Assembly (NCBI RefSeq): GCF_012927345.1 | Contig: NZ_JABBGJ010000001.1 | Coordinates: forward strand, 124,001-188,000 | Reading direction: 5' to 3' | Length of the DNA: 64,000 bases | DNA from: Paraburkholderia polaris | Lineage (GTDB): Bacteria > Pseudomonadota > Gammaproteobacteria > Burkholderiales > Burkholderiaceae | Shown here: piece by piece, positions 8,819-15,975 of the stretch | How positions within the stretch are numbered: position 1 is the first letter of the stretch | Layout of the letters: every line of letters begins with the position of its first letter | Program-made: the position numbers and the translations under genes | The notes under the pieces: generated by a model | The model's input: the letters and a program-made list of their open reading frames with translations, nothing else | Databases searched by the model: none | Told to the model about the DNA's origin: nothing

Positions 8819-9238
8819 ATGGAACCCACATGGCAATTCCAGCTAAGGATCGCCGTCTCACCTGAATTTGCAAACGATCTGCGCGCGGACCCGCAGGGTG
8901 CTTCGCATGCCGCGCTTCGTGATGTGCTACGCAGGCACAACGCGACCTTGAAGTGTCAGTTCGACGCTTTTGCTGATTACGTGAATGAAGCGGAAAAGCA
9001 GGGGCCTGAAAACTATCCGCTTTATCAATGGACGCGGCAGACGATTGAGAACCCGGAGAAGAAAGCGAAATACTTGCAGTCGTTCACTGTCTATGTGAAT
9101 GGCGACGAGATATACGGCAAGGAAATCGCCGACGTGATGGAAGCTGAATTATTGGCACTGGTTGATGACGACGGCATCAGAAGCGTCGCCAGGTTCGATA
9201 CCAATCCGGCGAATAATCCGCAGCCGCCCAAGCGCTAG
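8819..9238 (+). CDS. Hypothetical protein (139 aa)
   Basis: I do not recognise this protein. The ATG at 8819 is preceded by GAGGT at a good distance; longer frames exist to 8780 and 8714, but the latter begins inside the heptamer array. It is soluble, without a signal peptide or membrane segment, with mixed charge and a proline/asparagine-rich end (NPANNPQPPKR). The segment QFQLRIAVSPEFANDLRADP followed by a long helical middle suggests a compact alpha/beta domain. No neighbour points to a function; the gene stands alone. Confidence 0.7.
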   Translation: MEPTWQFQLRIAVSPEFANDLRADPQGASHAALRDVLRRHNATLKCQFDAFADYVNEAEKQGPENYPLYQWTRQTIENPEKKAKYLQSFTVYVNGDEIYGKEIADVMEAELLALVDDDGIRSVARFDTNPANNPQPPKR

Positions 9239-9447
9239 CGGTTACAGGTAGTCCGCCTATGGCCCGGCGTCGCTCACGGTTGACGGTACCGGCGGGAAAA
9301 ACGTGCAGGCGCATTGGGACCTGTCATCGAGATTTCTTTCAATGTCATTTCGGATTGGTGCCAACTGACAAAGTCAATTTTACATTTGGCGACAAGGCGT
9401 CGAGTTCGTGAGAGGATGGCGTTTCACTTTTTCTCGCGGAGGGCGAA

Positions 9448-9672
9448 ATGGGACTCTTGGACGAAGTAGGCAAGATCGCTGGAGCAGTAGCGGCCGTTGA
9501 AGCAGCAGAAAAAGTCGATCCGGAAGCAGGTCTGCTAACGAAAGGCGCTGCTGCGGTAGCGGGCTTTGAAGGCGCCGGTGCATTGGAGTCGTTGGTCGAG
9601 AAGAAAGACGGCGAGAAGCAGGACGACGCCGACAACGCTCAAGCCACAGACGATACGAATCCTCAGACGTGA
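9448..9672 (+). CDS. Small hypothetical protein (74 aa)
   Basis: A short reading frame with a strong ribosome site (GGAGGGCGAA) before the ATG and a clear terminator behind it, so it is probably a real monocistronic gene. The first part is alanine/glycine-rich and amphipathic (GLLDEVGKIAGAVAAVEAAEKV); the last 25 residues are acidic and polar (EKKDGEKQDDADNAQ). It has no cysteine, signal peptide or known motif. It could be a small stress or phasin-like helper, but I cannot assign a function. Confidence 0.65.
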   Translation: MGLLDEVGKIAGAVAAVEAAEKVDPEAGLLTKGAAAVAGFEGAGALESLVEKKDGEKQDDADNAQATDDTNPQT

Positions 9673-9673
9673 T

Positions 9674-9712
9674 TGTGTGCGCTGAGTGTGTGCGCTGAGT
9701 GTGTGCGGTGAG
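9674..9712. repeat. Three tandem copies of a 13-base unit
   Basis: TGTGTGCGCTGAG occurs twice exactly (9674-9686, 9687-9699) and a third time with one change (9700-9712). It fills the space between the stop of the 74-residue gene and its terminator. Confidence 0.85.
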
Positions 9713-9747
9713 CGGGCCAGTCCTTCGCAGGACTGGCCCGTTTTTTT
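9713..9747 (+). terminator. Rho-independent terminator
   Basis: A perfect 11-base stem (CGGGCCAGTCC at 9713-9723 and its complement at 9730-9740) with loop TTCGCA, followed by seven T residues. It ends the small gene at 9448. Confidence 0.92.
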
Positions 9748-9828
9748 ATGTCGAGCCGGGATGATCCGCGGAGCGACGCATTGCGCTCTTATCCTGCCGT
9801 CGTCGCGCTCGACCGACCAGCGCGCTAA

Positions 9829-10092
9829 CTACTCGCTCATGCCAAGTTCGGCGAAAACTTTCGACATCATTCCGGAGCGTCGCCACTCCAGCCATTTGAT
9901 GTAACAGGTTTGCGATGGTGGAAAGCGTGCGGGGAGACGTTGCCACTTTTCGTCATTACGAACGATCCATAGTATGGCGTTCATGATCTCGCGCGGATCT
10001 CGCCGTGGTCGGCCGACTCTCGGCGTGGCGTCATGGTGGAACAGGTGGGCAATGCGTTGCCAATCTTCATCAGACAGCAAGGATTCGAACAT
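9829..10092 (-). mobile_element. IS5-type (IS402 group) transposase N-terminal fragment
   Basis: A reading frame of 87 residues with the N-terminal DUF4096-type domain of IS5-family transposases: LLSDEDWQRIAHLF, then GRPRRDPREIMNAILWIVRN and WQRLPARFPPSQTCYIKWLEW. The DDE catalytic part is missing and no second reading frame follows, so it cannot transpose alone. It is either a decayed insertion sequence or a retained short DNA-binding protein. It lies just downstream of the Zorya-like operon on the same strand. Confidence 0.75.
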
Positions 10093-10242
10093 CTTCAGAT
10101 TTTAACTGGATAGTACAATCTGATTATCCCAAGTAGAGCCCTGCTTCTAAATTGCGATTTTGGACGTGAAAACGGCGCAGACCGGCGGATTGTTTTTGGC
10201 CGGACTGTGATCGCTAAGGGCCTCAACTGACCTGCCCCCGCG

Positions 10243-10941
10243 TTAACGTGCTTTGCTTCGGGCGCTCTTTCTGATGGTCGCGGCGCGCGGCGCATCTTTA
10301 GCCGGCAAGGCGCTGCCGCCGTTCATCTGCTCCATCCACGACAAAGCGTCGACGTACGACAGGAACTGCTGAAGATACCCGGGCGACAGCTCGCGCATCA
10401 GCGAGAGCGACCGATGCACGAGGCTGCTCGAGTTGAGCGGACCGGCATTACCCGGCGCTTTCTTGAGCGACTGCCGCAATTGTTTCTCGGACCGAACCTT
10501 GGACCACGTCTCCCTGAAGTATTCGAGCGCCTCCAGTTCCGGATATGAGGTGCGCCGGGGCACGGCGGTACCTGCTGCGGGGTCGTTTCCATCTGCTAGG
10601 GCATGATGGCTGGCGATGTGGTCGATCAGTGTGGCCAGCGCTCCGCGAGCGGGTTCGCTGGATGATGCGGCGGTGCCGGTGGCCGTGCCGGCATCGGCAG
10701 CCTTGGATGCGGCGCGCTCGAGATCGCCGGCATAGGCAGCGATCAGTTTGGACAGCCTGTCGTCCAGGAGACGCCGCGCCGCGCCGCTATGGCCGGCTGC
10801 CCGCCTGTCCAGCGCCTCGATGAAGTGAAAGCGGACGGGATCCAGACGATCGGCACCGCGCTCGCGCCATGCGTCGAGCGTCGCCCGGGCGCCGCTTGTC
10901 ACACCGCCAGCTTCACCGTTCGCACTAGTCACATTACTCAC
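10243..10941 (-). CDS. DUF2894 protein, last gene of the Zorya-like motor operon
   Basis: A 232-residue soluble protein of family DUF2894. The N-terminal half is helical (TLDAWRERGADRLDPVRFHFIEALDRR, then ARRLLDDRLSKLIAAYAGDLERA), followed by a low-complexity alanine/serine linker. The conserved C-terminal block contains YPELEALEYFRETWSKVRSEKQLRQSL and LSPGYLQQFLSYVDALSWMEQM. The end is basic (RKSARSKAR), which would suit nucleic acid contact. Its start overlaps the end of the MotB-like gene by 8 bases, implying coupled translation. As I recall, DUF3348 and DUF2894 proteins are the two extra components of Zorya type III (ZorF and ZorG). Its molecular activity is unknown. Confidence 0.82.
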   Translation of the reverse strand: MSNVTSANGEAGGVTSGARATLDAWRERGADRLDPVRFHFIEALDRRAAGHSGAARRLLDDRLSKLIAAYAGDLERAASKAADAGTATGTAASSSEPARGALATLIDHIASHHALADGNDPAAGTAVPRRTSYPELEALEYFRETWSKVRSEKQLRQSLKKAPGNAGPLNSSSLVHRSLSLMRELSPGYLQQFLSYVDALSWMEQMNGGSALPAKDAPRAATIRKSARSKAR

Positions 10942-11581
10942 GGGGCTTCACCGTTGCGGTCGACGGCCTTGGGACCGGCGCTATTTCCACACGCCGGTTT
11001 TTGGCCCGGCCCTGGTCGTCGGCATTCGAGCTGACGGGCTGCTGGGAGCCGAACGCAGCCGCAAATACGGACGAGGCGGGCACGCCTTCATCGATCAATG
11101 CACGGGTCACCGTCAACGCGCGCTGGGCCGACAGCTCCCAGTTATCGGCAAAGCGGCGGTTGGCCTCGCGCACCTGCCGGTCATCCGTAAAGCCGCTCAC
11201 CATCAGGATCTGGTCATTGGCCCGGAGATAAGCGGACAGCGGCCCCGCCAGGCTCTTCAGGACGTCCCGGCCTTCGGGTTGCAATTGATCGGAGTTCAGC
11301 GCGAACAACACATTGCCGTTGATGCCGATGCGCCCGTTGACCAGCGTCACCCGGCCCGCTGCCAGCGGTCCTGCCAGCGCCTGCTCCAGGGTCTTGCGGC
11401 GCTGCGTTTCCATCTGCCGCTGCTTGACCTCTTGCTCCAGCCTGGTCGAGAGTTCCAGTTGCACGCCGATGACGCCCACCAGGATCAGCACGAAGGCGCC
11501 CAGCAGCACCGACATCAGGTCGCCGAAGACGGGCCATATGGGCGCCGCCGTCTCCACGCCGCCGTCGATTTCCTCGCTCAT
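10934..11581 (-). CDS. zorB: MotB/ZorB-like OmpA-domain stator protein
   Basis: A 215-residue inner-membrane protein with one transmembrane helix (about 22-42) and a periplasmic OmpA/MotB peptidoglycan-binding domain. The membrane segment reads FGDLMSVLLGAFVLIL, with Asp21 where MotB has its proton-binding aspartate (ADFMTAMMAFFLV). The OmpA part shows VLFALNSDQLQPEG, then VSGFTDD and DQGRAKNRRVEI. It overlaps the upstream MotA-like gene by 4 bases (ATGA), as stator pairs often do. Together they should form a MotAB/ZorAB-type ion channel. A TolR/ExbD role is less likely because of the OmpA domain. Confidence 0.85.
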   Translation of the reverse strand: MSEEIDGGVETAAPIWPVFGDLMSVLLGAFVLILVGVIGVQLELSTRLEQEVKQRQMETQRRKTLEQALAGPLAAGRVTLVNGRIGINGNVLFALNSDQLQPEGRDVLKSLAGPLSAYLRANDQILMVSGFTDDRQVREANRRFADNWELSAQRALTVTRALIDEGVPASSVFAAAFGSQQPVSSNADDQGRAKNRRVEIAPVPRPSTATVKPRE

Positions 11582-13932
11582 GCCGCTTCAGCTCCCGCGG
11601 AGGCCCGCTTGCCCGCGAGTTGTTGCAGGTCTTCGACGATCTGCTTCTGCGACATCATGCTCAGGTCAATGACTTCTCGCGCCTGGGCCACGTAATAGGC
11701 CAGCTGCTCGTCACTGCGCGCGAGGGATTTGTCCAGCGCGGCTTCGATACGTTGCAGGTGCGCCACCAGCGTCGTGTTCGACTCGCCGAACAACTGGACG
11801 GCCGCGCCGAATGCTTCGCCCAGGCTCGCCACTTCGACGGCGCTGCCGGTGACCTGCGCGGCAACGGCGCCCAGCTTCCCGGTCTCGAGTTCGACCTTAT
11901 CGGTGAAGCGCGTGCCGACACGATCCAGCAGATCCGCCGACGTCGCGACCAGTGCGTCGACGGCCGAGCGCTGCTCGGTGGACGCATGGTTCACTGCATC
12001 AAGCAGGGTTTCCAGCGTTGCCAGCAGGCGGCTGCGCTCGTCCAGCATCGCGGTGTCGCGGACCATGCTGTCGGAGAGCTTCTGACGCAATTCGGCGACG
12101 ACTTCCGCTGCGGCCTTGGGGGCTTCCGACGCGGCTTGCACGAGTTGGCCGATCTCGGCGATCGTGCTGCTCGCGTGCGCTTGTGTCTGGGCCGAGATGT
12201 CGCGCGCGGTTTGCGCCAGCGTGTCGCAGATTTCCTGCTGCCGGCTCGCGGTGTGTGCGCCGGCCTGCTCCCATTCCTTGCTCAGCGTAGCGGCCATCGA
12301 ACCGAGTGCTGCGGTCCAGGCCTCCAGTCGCTGCTGGTCTCGCGCGGCCAGTTCCGCCTGCAAGTCCGCCGCGGCCTTGGGGGCTTCCGCCGCCGCTTGC
12401 ACGAGCCGGTCGATCTCGGCGATCGTGCTGCTCGCGTGTGCCTGAGTCTGAGCGGAGATGTCGCGTGCGGTTTGCGCCAGCGTGTCGCAGATTTCCTGCT
12501 GCCGACTCGCGGTGTGTGCGCCGGCCTGCTCCCATTCCTTGCTCAACGTCGTGGCCATCGAGCCGAGGGTCTCGGTCCAGGCCGCCAGTCGTTGCTCGTC
12601 TCGCGAGGCCAATTGCGTCTGCAAGTCGGTATGCGATTGGCCCACTGCGCGTAGCAGGGAAGCCGAGTGCTGCTCGAAGGTCGCAGCAGCCGCCGCTAAG
12701 GCTTGCTGATTGTGGCCCGCCAGCTTCTCGCCGACTTGTTCTTGCCGGGCCAGCGCCTCGTTCCATGCTGCCGATACGCTGCCAGCCGTTGCGTCCAGGC
12801 GCGCGGCGACGCCATCCAGCAGGCCGGCCGAGCGTTGCTCGAAGGTCTCGGCGAATCGATCCAGCGACGTGCCGAGATGCTGGGTGAGCGCTTCGCTCGA
12901 CCGCTGCTGCCCCTCCAGTGCTTTGTTCCAGATGTCCGCGACGGTGGTGGTGGTTGCCTCGAAACCGCTCGAGAGCCCGTCCAACTGCCGCTGCACGGCG
13001 TGCGTGACGGTGTCGTGCAGCGAGGCTGTCTCGCGCGCGAGACCCGCCATCGTGGCCTCCATGACCGGCTGTAGCGCGGCGCTGGCGGCGCGGGTGCTTT
13101 CGGCGACGCTCTCCTTCAACGACTGCTCCACGGAGGCAGCAAGACGCGTATAGGCGGCCTCGGCCTTGCCGTGGAAAGCGTCCTGGCCGGTGATCTGCCG
13201 TTCGTTCGAGGCGAGGCTCTGTTGCTCGATGGCCGCCATCATCGCCTGCAGACGATCGACCAGGGTAGGCATCACCTCGACCTGCCGCTGCAGTAGCTTG
13301 AAGCTTTCCTCGCGCTGATGGGTCTGCGAATAGATGCGCAAGGTCGTCGCGATCTTCACGTCGAGCATCTGCGCGGCATGGATCCGCTCGCGCCGGCTCA
13401 ACGCCGAAAGCAGCCCCAGCATTGCGGATGTCGCCACGCCCGCGATCGAAGTGCCGAACGCGAAGCCCAGCCCCTTGACCGGCGCGGCGAGCGAATCGCG
13501 GATAGCCTGCAGGTCCGTTGCGCTTTCCAGCGCCATGCCGGTGCCGCGGAGGGTCGCCACCATGCCGAGGAGCGTGCCGAGCATGCCCAGCAACACGAGC
13601 AAGCCGACCAGGTATGGCGTCAGCGCAGGGCCCGGCAAGGCCACACGCTCGCCCTCGACGCGCAGGCGCACCGTATTGCGCAGGCTGGGATGCAGCGGGT
13701 CAAGCCAGGCGTTCAGGCTGGGCGGCGGCCCGGACAGGCCCGCGACCGCATGCGCCAACGTGGAAGTGGCCTGGCCGTAGCGCCGCAGTTCGAGTGCGCC
13801 CGCCACGTAGCAGACGCCGATCAACAGCGTGACCGCCAATGCCAACGGGTTCGAGCCGACATAGCCGGCACCGATCCAGCACACCGCGGCCAGACCTACC
13901 AGGAAAACAACGAGATTGAGATATCTGGACAT
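11578..13932 (-). CDS. zorA: MotA/ZorA-like membrane protein with long coiled tail (DUF802)
   Basis: A 784-residue protein. Four membrane helices lie at about 4-24, 28-48, 105-127 and 152-176. The last two match the MotA/TolQ/ExbB core: VGLLVLLGMLGTLLGMVATL, then PVKGLGFAFGTSIAGVATSA. A cytoplasmic tail of about 600 residues follows, rich in A, E, Q, T and S and predicted coiled coil, with the DUF802 repeats. Two 87-residue copies are nearly identical. The start at 13932 (MSRYLNLVVF) is chosen because the longer frame to 14187 reads into the DUF3348 gene without homology. A five-helix stator core with a very long tail is characteristic of ZorA in Zorya anti-phage systems. Confidence 0.82.
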   Translation of the reverse strand: MSRYLNLVVFLVGLAAVCWIGAGYVGSNPLALAVTLLIGVCYVAGALELRRYGQATSTLAHAVAGLSGPPPSLNAWLDPLHPSLRNTVRLRVEGERVALPGPALTPYLVGLLVLLGMLGTLLGMVATLRGTGMALESATDLQAIRDSLAAPVKGLGFAFGTSIAGVATSAMLGLLSALSRRERIHAAQMLDVKIATTLRIYSQTHQREESFKLLQRQVEVMPTLVDRLQAMMAAIEQQSLASNERQITGQDAFHGKAEAAYTRLAASVEQSLKESVAESTRAASAALQPVMEATMAGLARETASLHDTVTHAVQRQLDGLSSGFEATTTTVADIWNKALEGQQRSSEALTQHLGTSLDRFAETFEQRSAGLLDGVAARLDATAGSVSAAWNEALARQEQVGEKLAGHNQQALAAAAATFEQHSASLLRAVGQSHTDLQTQLASRDEQRLAAWTETLGSMATTLSKEWEQAGAHTASRQQEICDTLAQTARDISAQTQAHASSTIAEIDRLVQAAAEAPKAAADLQAELAARDQQRLEAWTAALGSMAATLSKEWEQAGAHTASRQQEICDTLAQTARDISAQTQAHASSTIAEIGQLVQAASEAPKAAAEVVAELRQKLSDSMVRDTAMLDERSRLLATLETLLDAVNHASTEQRSAVDALVATSADLLDRVGTRFTDKVELETGKLGAVAAQVTGSAVEVASLGEAFGAAVQLFGESNTTLVAHLQRIEAALDKSLARSDEQLAYYVAQAREVIDLSMMSQKQIVEDLQQLAGKRASAGAEAA
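12085..12606. repeat. Direct repeat, two 261-base copies inside the ZorA-like tail
   Basis: Copies at about 12085-12345 and 12346-12606 encode 87-residue units that begin RD(E/Q)QRL and include SKEWEQAGAHTASRQQEICD in both. The copies are nearly identical at DNA level, so the duplication is recent or kept uniform by recombination. It would change tail length in steps of 87 residues. Confidence 0.88.
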
Positions 13933-13942
13933 AGTGTCCCAG

Positions 13943-14698
13943 TTAGCTGGTGCGAAGGGCCGCGAGCAACCCTTCGACCGGTTGTAAACGAACATCCAGT
14001 TCGGCAAGCAGCACGCTCTGCATATCCTTACGGAACACTTGCAGCCATGCGCCGGGCGGGGCGGCTGGGGCGGTTGCGGCTTCTCCCGAGGCTTCGGCGT
14101 CGGCCAGCGTCTGTTGCTCCGCCTGGCGCAAACGCTCGAAGTGCCCCTTGAGCAATCCGGGCACGGCGGCCAGCAGACTCCGCTCACGCTCGCTGAGCGC
14201 GCGCTCCATCACGGCGTCCACCACCGCGAGCCGGGCCATGGCAGGCGTTTTGGCGGCCAACATGGCCCGCAGGCGGCCGCGCAGGTTGCCGATGCCGGTC
14301 TCCATCGTCTGTTGCATCGAGAGATAGCGCTGGCGAAAAACCGCGTAATCGACCGGCGCATCCACGGGGGCGCCTTGAGTGAGCGCTTGCGCCGCAGGCC
14401 CGCGGCGCCTCGCGGCGGCAAATATGCTATCGCCGACGATGGCATTCGCCAGCGACGTGCGCACGCGGGCGCACTCGCTCTCTTCAGCGTCGCCGAAGGC
14501 GCGCGCGCCGGCCGCGACGGCAGGCGGAGCGTTGTTCAGCGCCGAGGACAACGCGATTGCGTCGGTCCAGCCGAGCCATTGGCTTAGCCGGTCCGAGAGC
14601 GATTGGCTGGATTCGGGAACATCGACGTCCGTCAGGCGAGCAAGTAAGCGAATGAGCGCCGGGCCGCTGAAAGCTGTGCGCTGTGGGACTTGCACCAT
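13943..14698 (-). CDS. DUF3348 protein, first gene of the Zorya-like motor operon
   Basis: A 251-residue soluble protein of family DUF3348. The N-terminus reads RTAFSGPALIRLLARLTDVDVPES, followed by LSDRLSQWLGWTDAIALS. The middle carries YAVFRQRYLSMQQTMETGIG, and the C-terminus has LLKGHFERLRQAEQQTLADA and SVLLAELDVRLQPVEGLLAAL. It is mostly helical, with no signal peptide. It is followed after 10 bases by the ZorA-like gene. DUF3348, DUF802, OmpA and DUF2894 genes recur together in Burkholderiaceae, and I recall a DUF3348 protein as a component of Zorya type III. A phage-sensing or effector role is inference. Confidence 0.82.
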   Translation of the reverse strand: MVQVPQRTAFSGPALIRLLARLTDVDVPESSQSLSDRLSQWLGWTDAIALSSALNNAPPAVAAGARAFGDAEESECARVRTSLANAIVGDSIFAAARRRGPAAQALTQGAPVDAPVDYAVFRQRYLSMQQTMETGIGNLRGRLRAMLAAKTPAMARLAVVDAVMERALSERERSLLAAVPGLLKGHFERLRQAEQQTLADAEASGEAATAPAAPPGAWLQVFRKDMQSVLLAELDVRLQPVEGLLAALRTS

Positions 14699-14817
14699 AC
14701 CACCAGAGTCAAAAAAGTCAGCAGTTTACACGCCGACGGGGTGGGGGATGCCCAGGACAATGCATTAGGCCATCTTTAACCACCTTCCTTTCAACTCATT
14801 TCGCCTGCTGGCCCGGC

Positions 14818-15240
14818 TTAGCGTTCCCCCTGAATCCGCTGCACGCGCATGCGGCCCGGCGGCTCGAAGTACGTTCCAAACCGTACCAGCCCGGCCTTCT
14901 TCAGGTGACACGTCATTTCATAGCTCACCAGGACGCCCGGATCGGGGTTGTCGATGTACACCACGTCGATCGACCGGATACGCGGCTCGTACACCAGCAG
15001 CGTCGCTTCCATCTGCTGCTTGAGCCGATGCGCCGAAGCGGGCAGCGCCTTGTAGATGTTCGTAAGATCGGGCAGTCCGTAGTCGGGCAGGTGCTTGAGT
15101 GCGCCCGCCCGTGCGTTGAGAATGCGGCGGATGTTCTGCTGGACGCTCAGGATCTCAAGTGTTCTGTCGTCGTAGGCATCCAGCGGCTGACCACCGATCT
15201 GGCCAAGCAGCTTGTCATACAGAGAAGGGCCAACTGGCAT
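14818..15240 (-). CDS. tssE: T6SS baseplate subunit TssE
   Basis: A gp25/lysozyme-like baseplate wedge protein of 140 residues that initiates sheath assembly with TssF, TssG and TssK. Key segments are SLYDKLLGQIGG, then VQQNIRRILNARAGALKHLPDYGLPDL (the conserved R-E/L-R and YGLPD motif of the gp25 family) and VLVSYEMTCHLKK. The start at 15240 is supported by AAGGAG 7 bases upstream; the longer frame to 15294 lacks homology. It is the last T6SS gene of the minus arm, 119 bases before the Zorya-like operon on the same strand. Confidence 0.93.
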   Translation of the reverse strand: MPVGPSLYDKLLGQIGGQPLDAYDDRTLEILSVQQNIRRILNARAGALKHLPDYGLPDLTNIYKALPASAHRLKQQMEATLLVYEPRIRSIDVVYIDNPDPGVLVSYEMTCHLKKAGLVRFGTYFEPPGRMRVQRIQGER

Positions 15241-15371
15241 CACGCACTCCTTCAGATATTTCCGGGCGTGAATAAGAAGCGCCAGCCCGTACACGGCGGA
15301 CTGGCGAAACGGAGCGACGCAGTCCCTGACCTTGAGCGATCAGGTGGTCCGTGCAGCCTCTCGGATAACGC

Positions 15372-15857
15372 TTACGAGCGTTCGTTCCAGCTGTCGGCGT
15401 GAATGATGTTGCCGTCCTTGTACGACCACGTAATCTTCTCGTAGCGCAGTTCGACGTCTTCGAGGTGGTTGTGCTTCTCGTAGGCCGGGTTCTTGATGTC
15501 GAGCATCTTCGGCTTGACCGCCACCACCTTCACGTTGTCGAGCCTGGTATTGAAGTATTCCTTCTCCTTGCCCGCATCATCGATCTTGTACCACTTGATT
15601 TCGATCGACTTCAGTGTCTGGCCGCTCGTCACCGCCTTGTAGAGGTACGGCGTCGAGGCGTCGGTTTCCTTCGTGAAGGTAATCGGGTCATGCACGCGCG
15701 TGCCGGTCAACTTGCCGCTATTGGAATCGGTTGGAATGCTCACGCCGTGATCGAGCGCGACGACTTCAACGCTGCCTTCCCGGCCCTGTACCGTAACGGA
15801 ACCCTTGACGTCGGCGCCGCCATCGTCCTTGATCCACATGTATGCCGGAATTGCCAT
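15372..15857 (-). CDS. hcp: T6SS inner tube protein Hcp (TssD)
   Basis: Hcp forms hexameric rings of the inner tube that are propelled from the cell. At 161 residues it has the normal length. AIPAYMWIKDDGGADVKGSV, then VVALDHGVSIPTD and YKAVTSGQTLKSIEIKWYK are family signatures. The start at 15857 has a strong site (AAGGAGA). A gap of 118 bases to the OmpA gene suggests that hcp may have its own promoter or processing site, as expected for the most abundant component. Confidence 0.95.
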   Translation of the reverse strand: MAIPAYMWIKDDGGADVKGSVTVQGREGSVEVVALDHGVSIPTDSNSGKLTGTRVHDPITFTKETDASTPYLYKAVTSGQTLKSIEIKWYKIDDAGKEKEYFNTRLDNVKVVAVKPKMLDIKNPAYEKHNHLEDVELRYEKITWSYKDGNIIHADSWNERS

Positions 15858-15975
15858 TTTTTCTTTCTCCTTCGTTTTGACTGCAACAATCGTCCGGAGT
15901 CGAGCCCCGGACCGCGAATGCCCCAAAGCCATGCTCTGGGTCCGAACTGTGTCGAGCGGCGTGCTCGTGTCCTGT

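Noticed and set aside
11620..12654. Plus-strand frame of 344 codons
   Set aside because: It lies antisense to the ZorA-like coiled tail, and its repeats merely mirror the tail repeats.
11578..13932. Chemoreceptor (MCP) reading of the long coiled-coil protein
   Set aside because: The alternating Ala/Glu/Gln tail looks MCP-like, but the conserved MCP hairpin tip is missing and the N-terminal helices match MotA/TolQ instead of a sensor.
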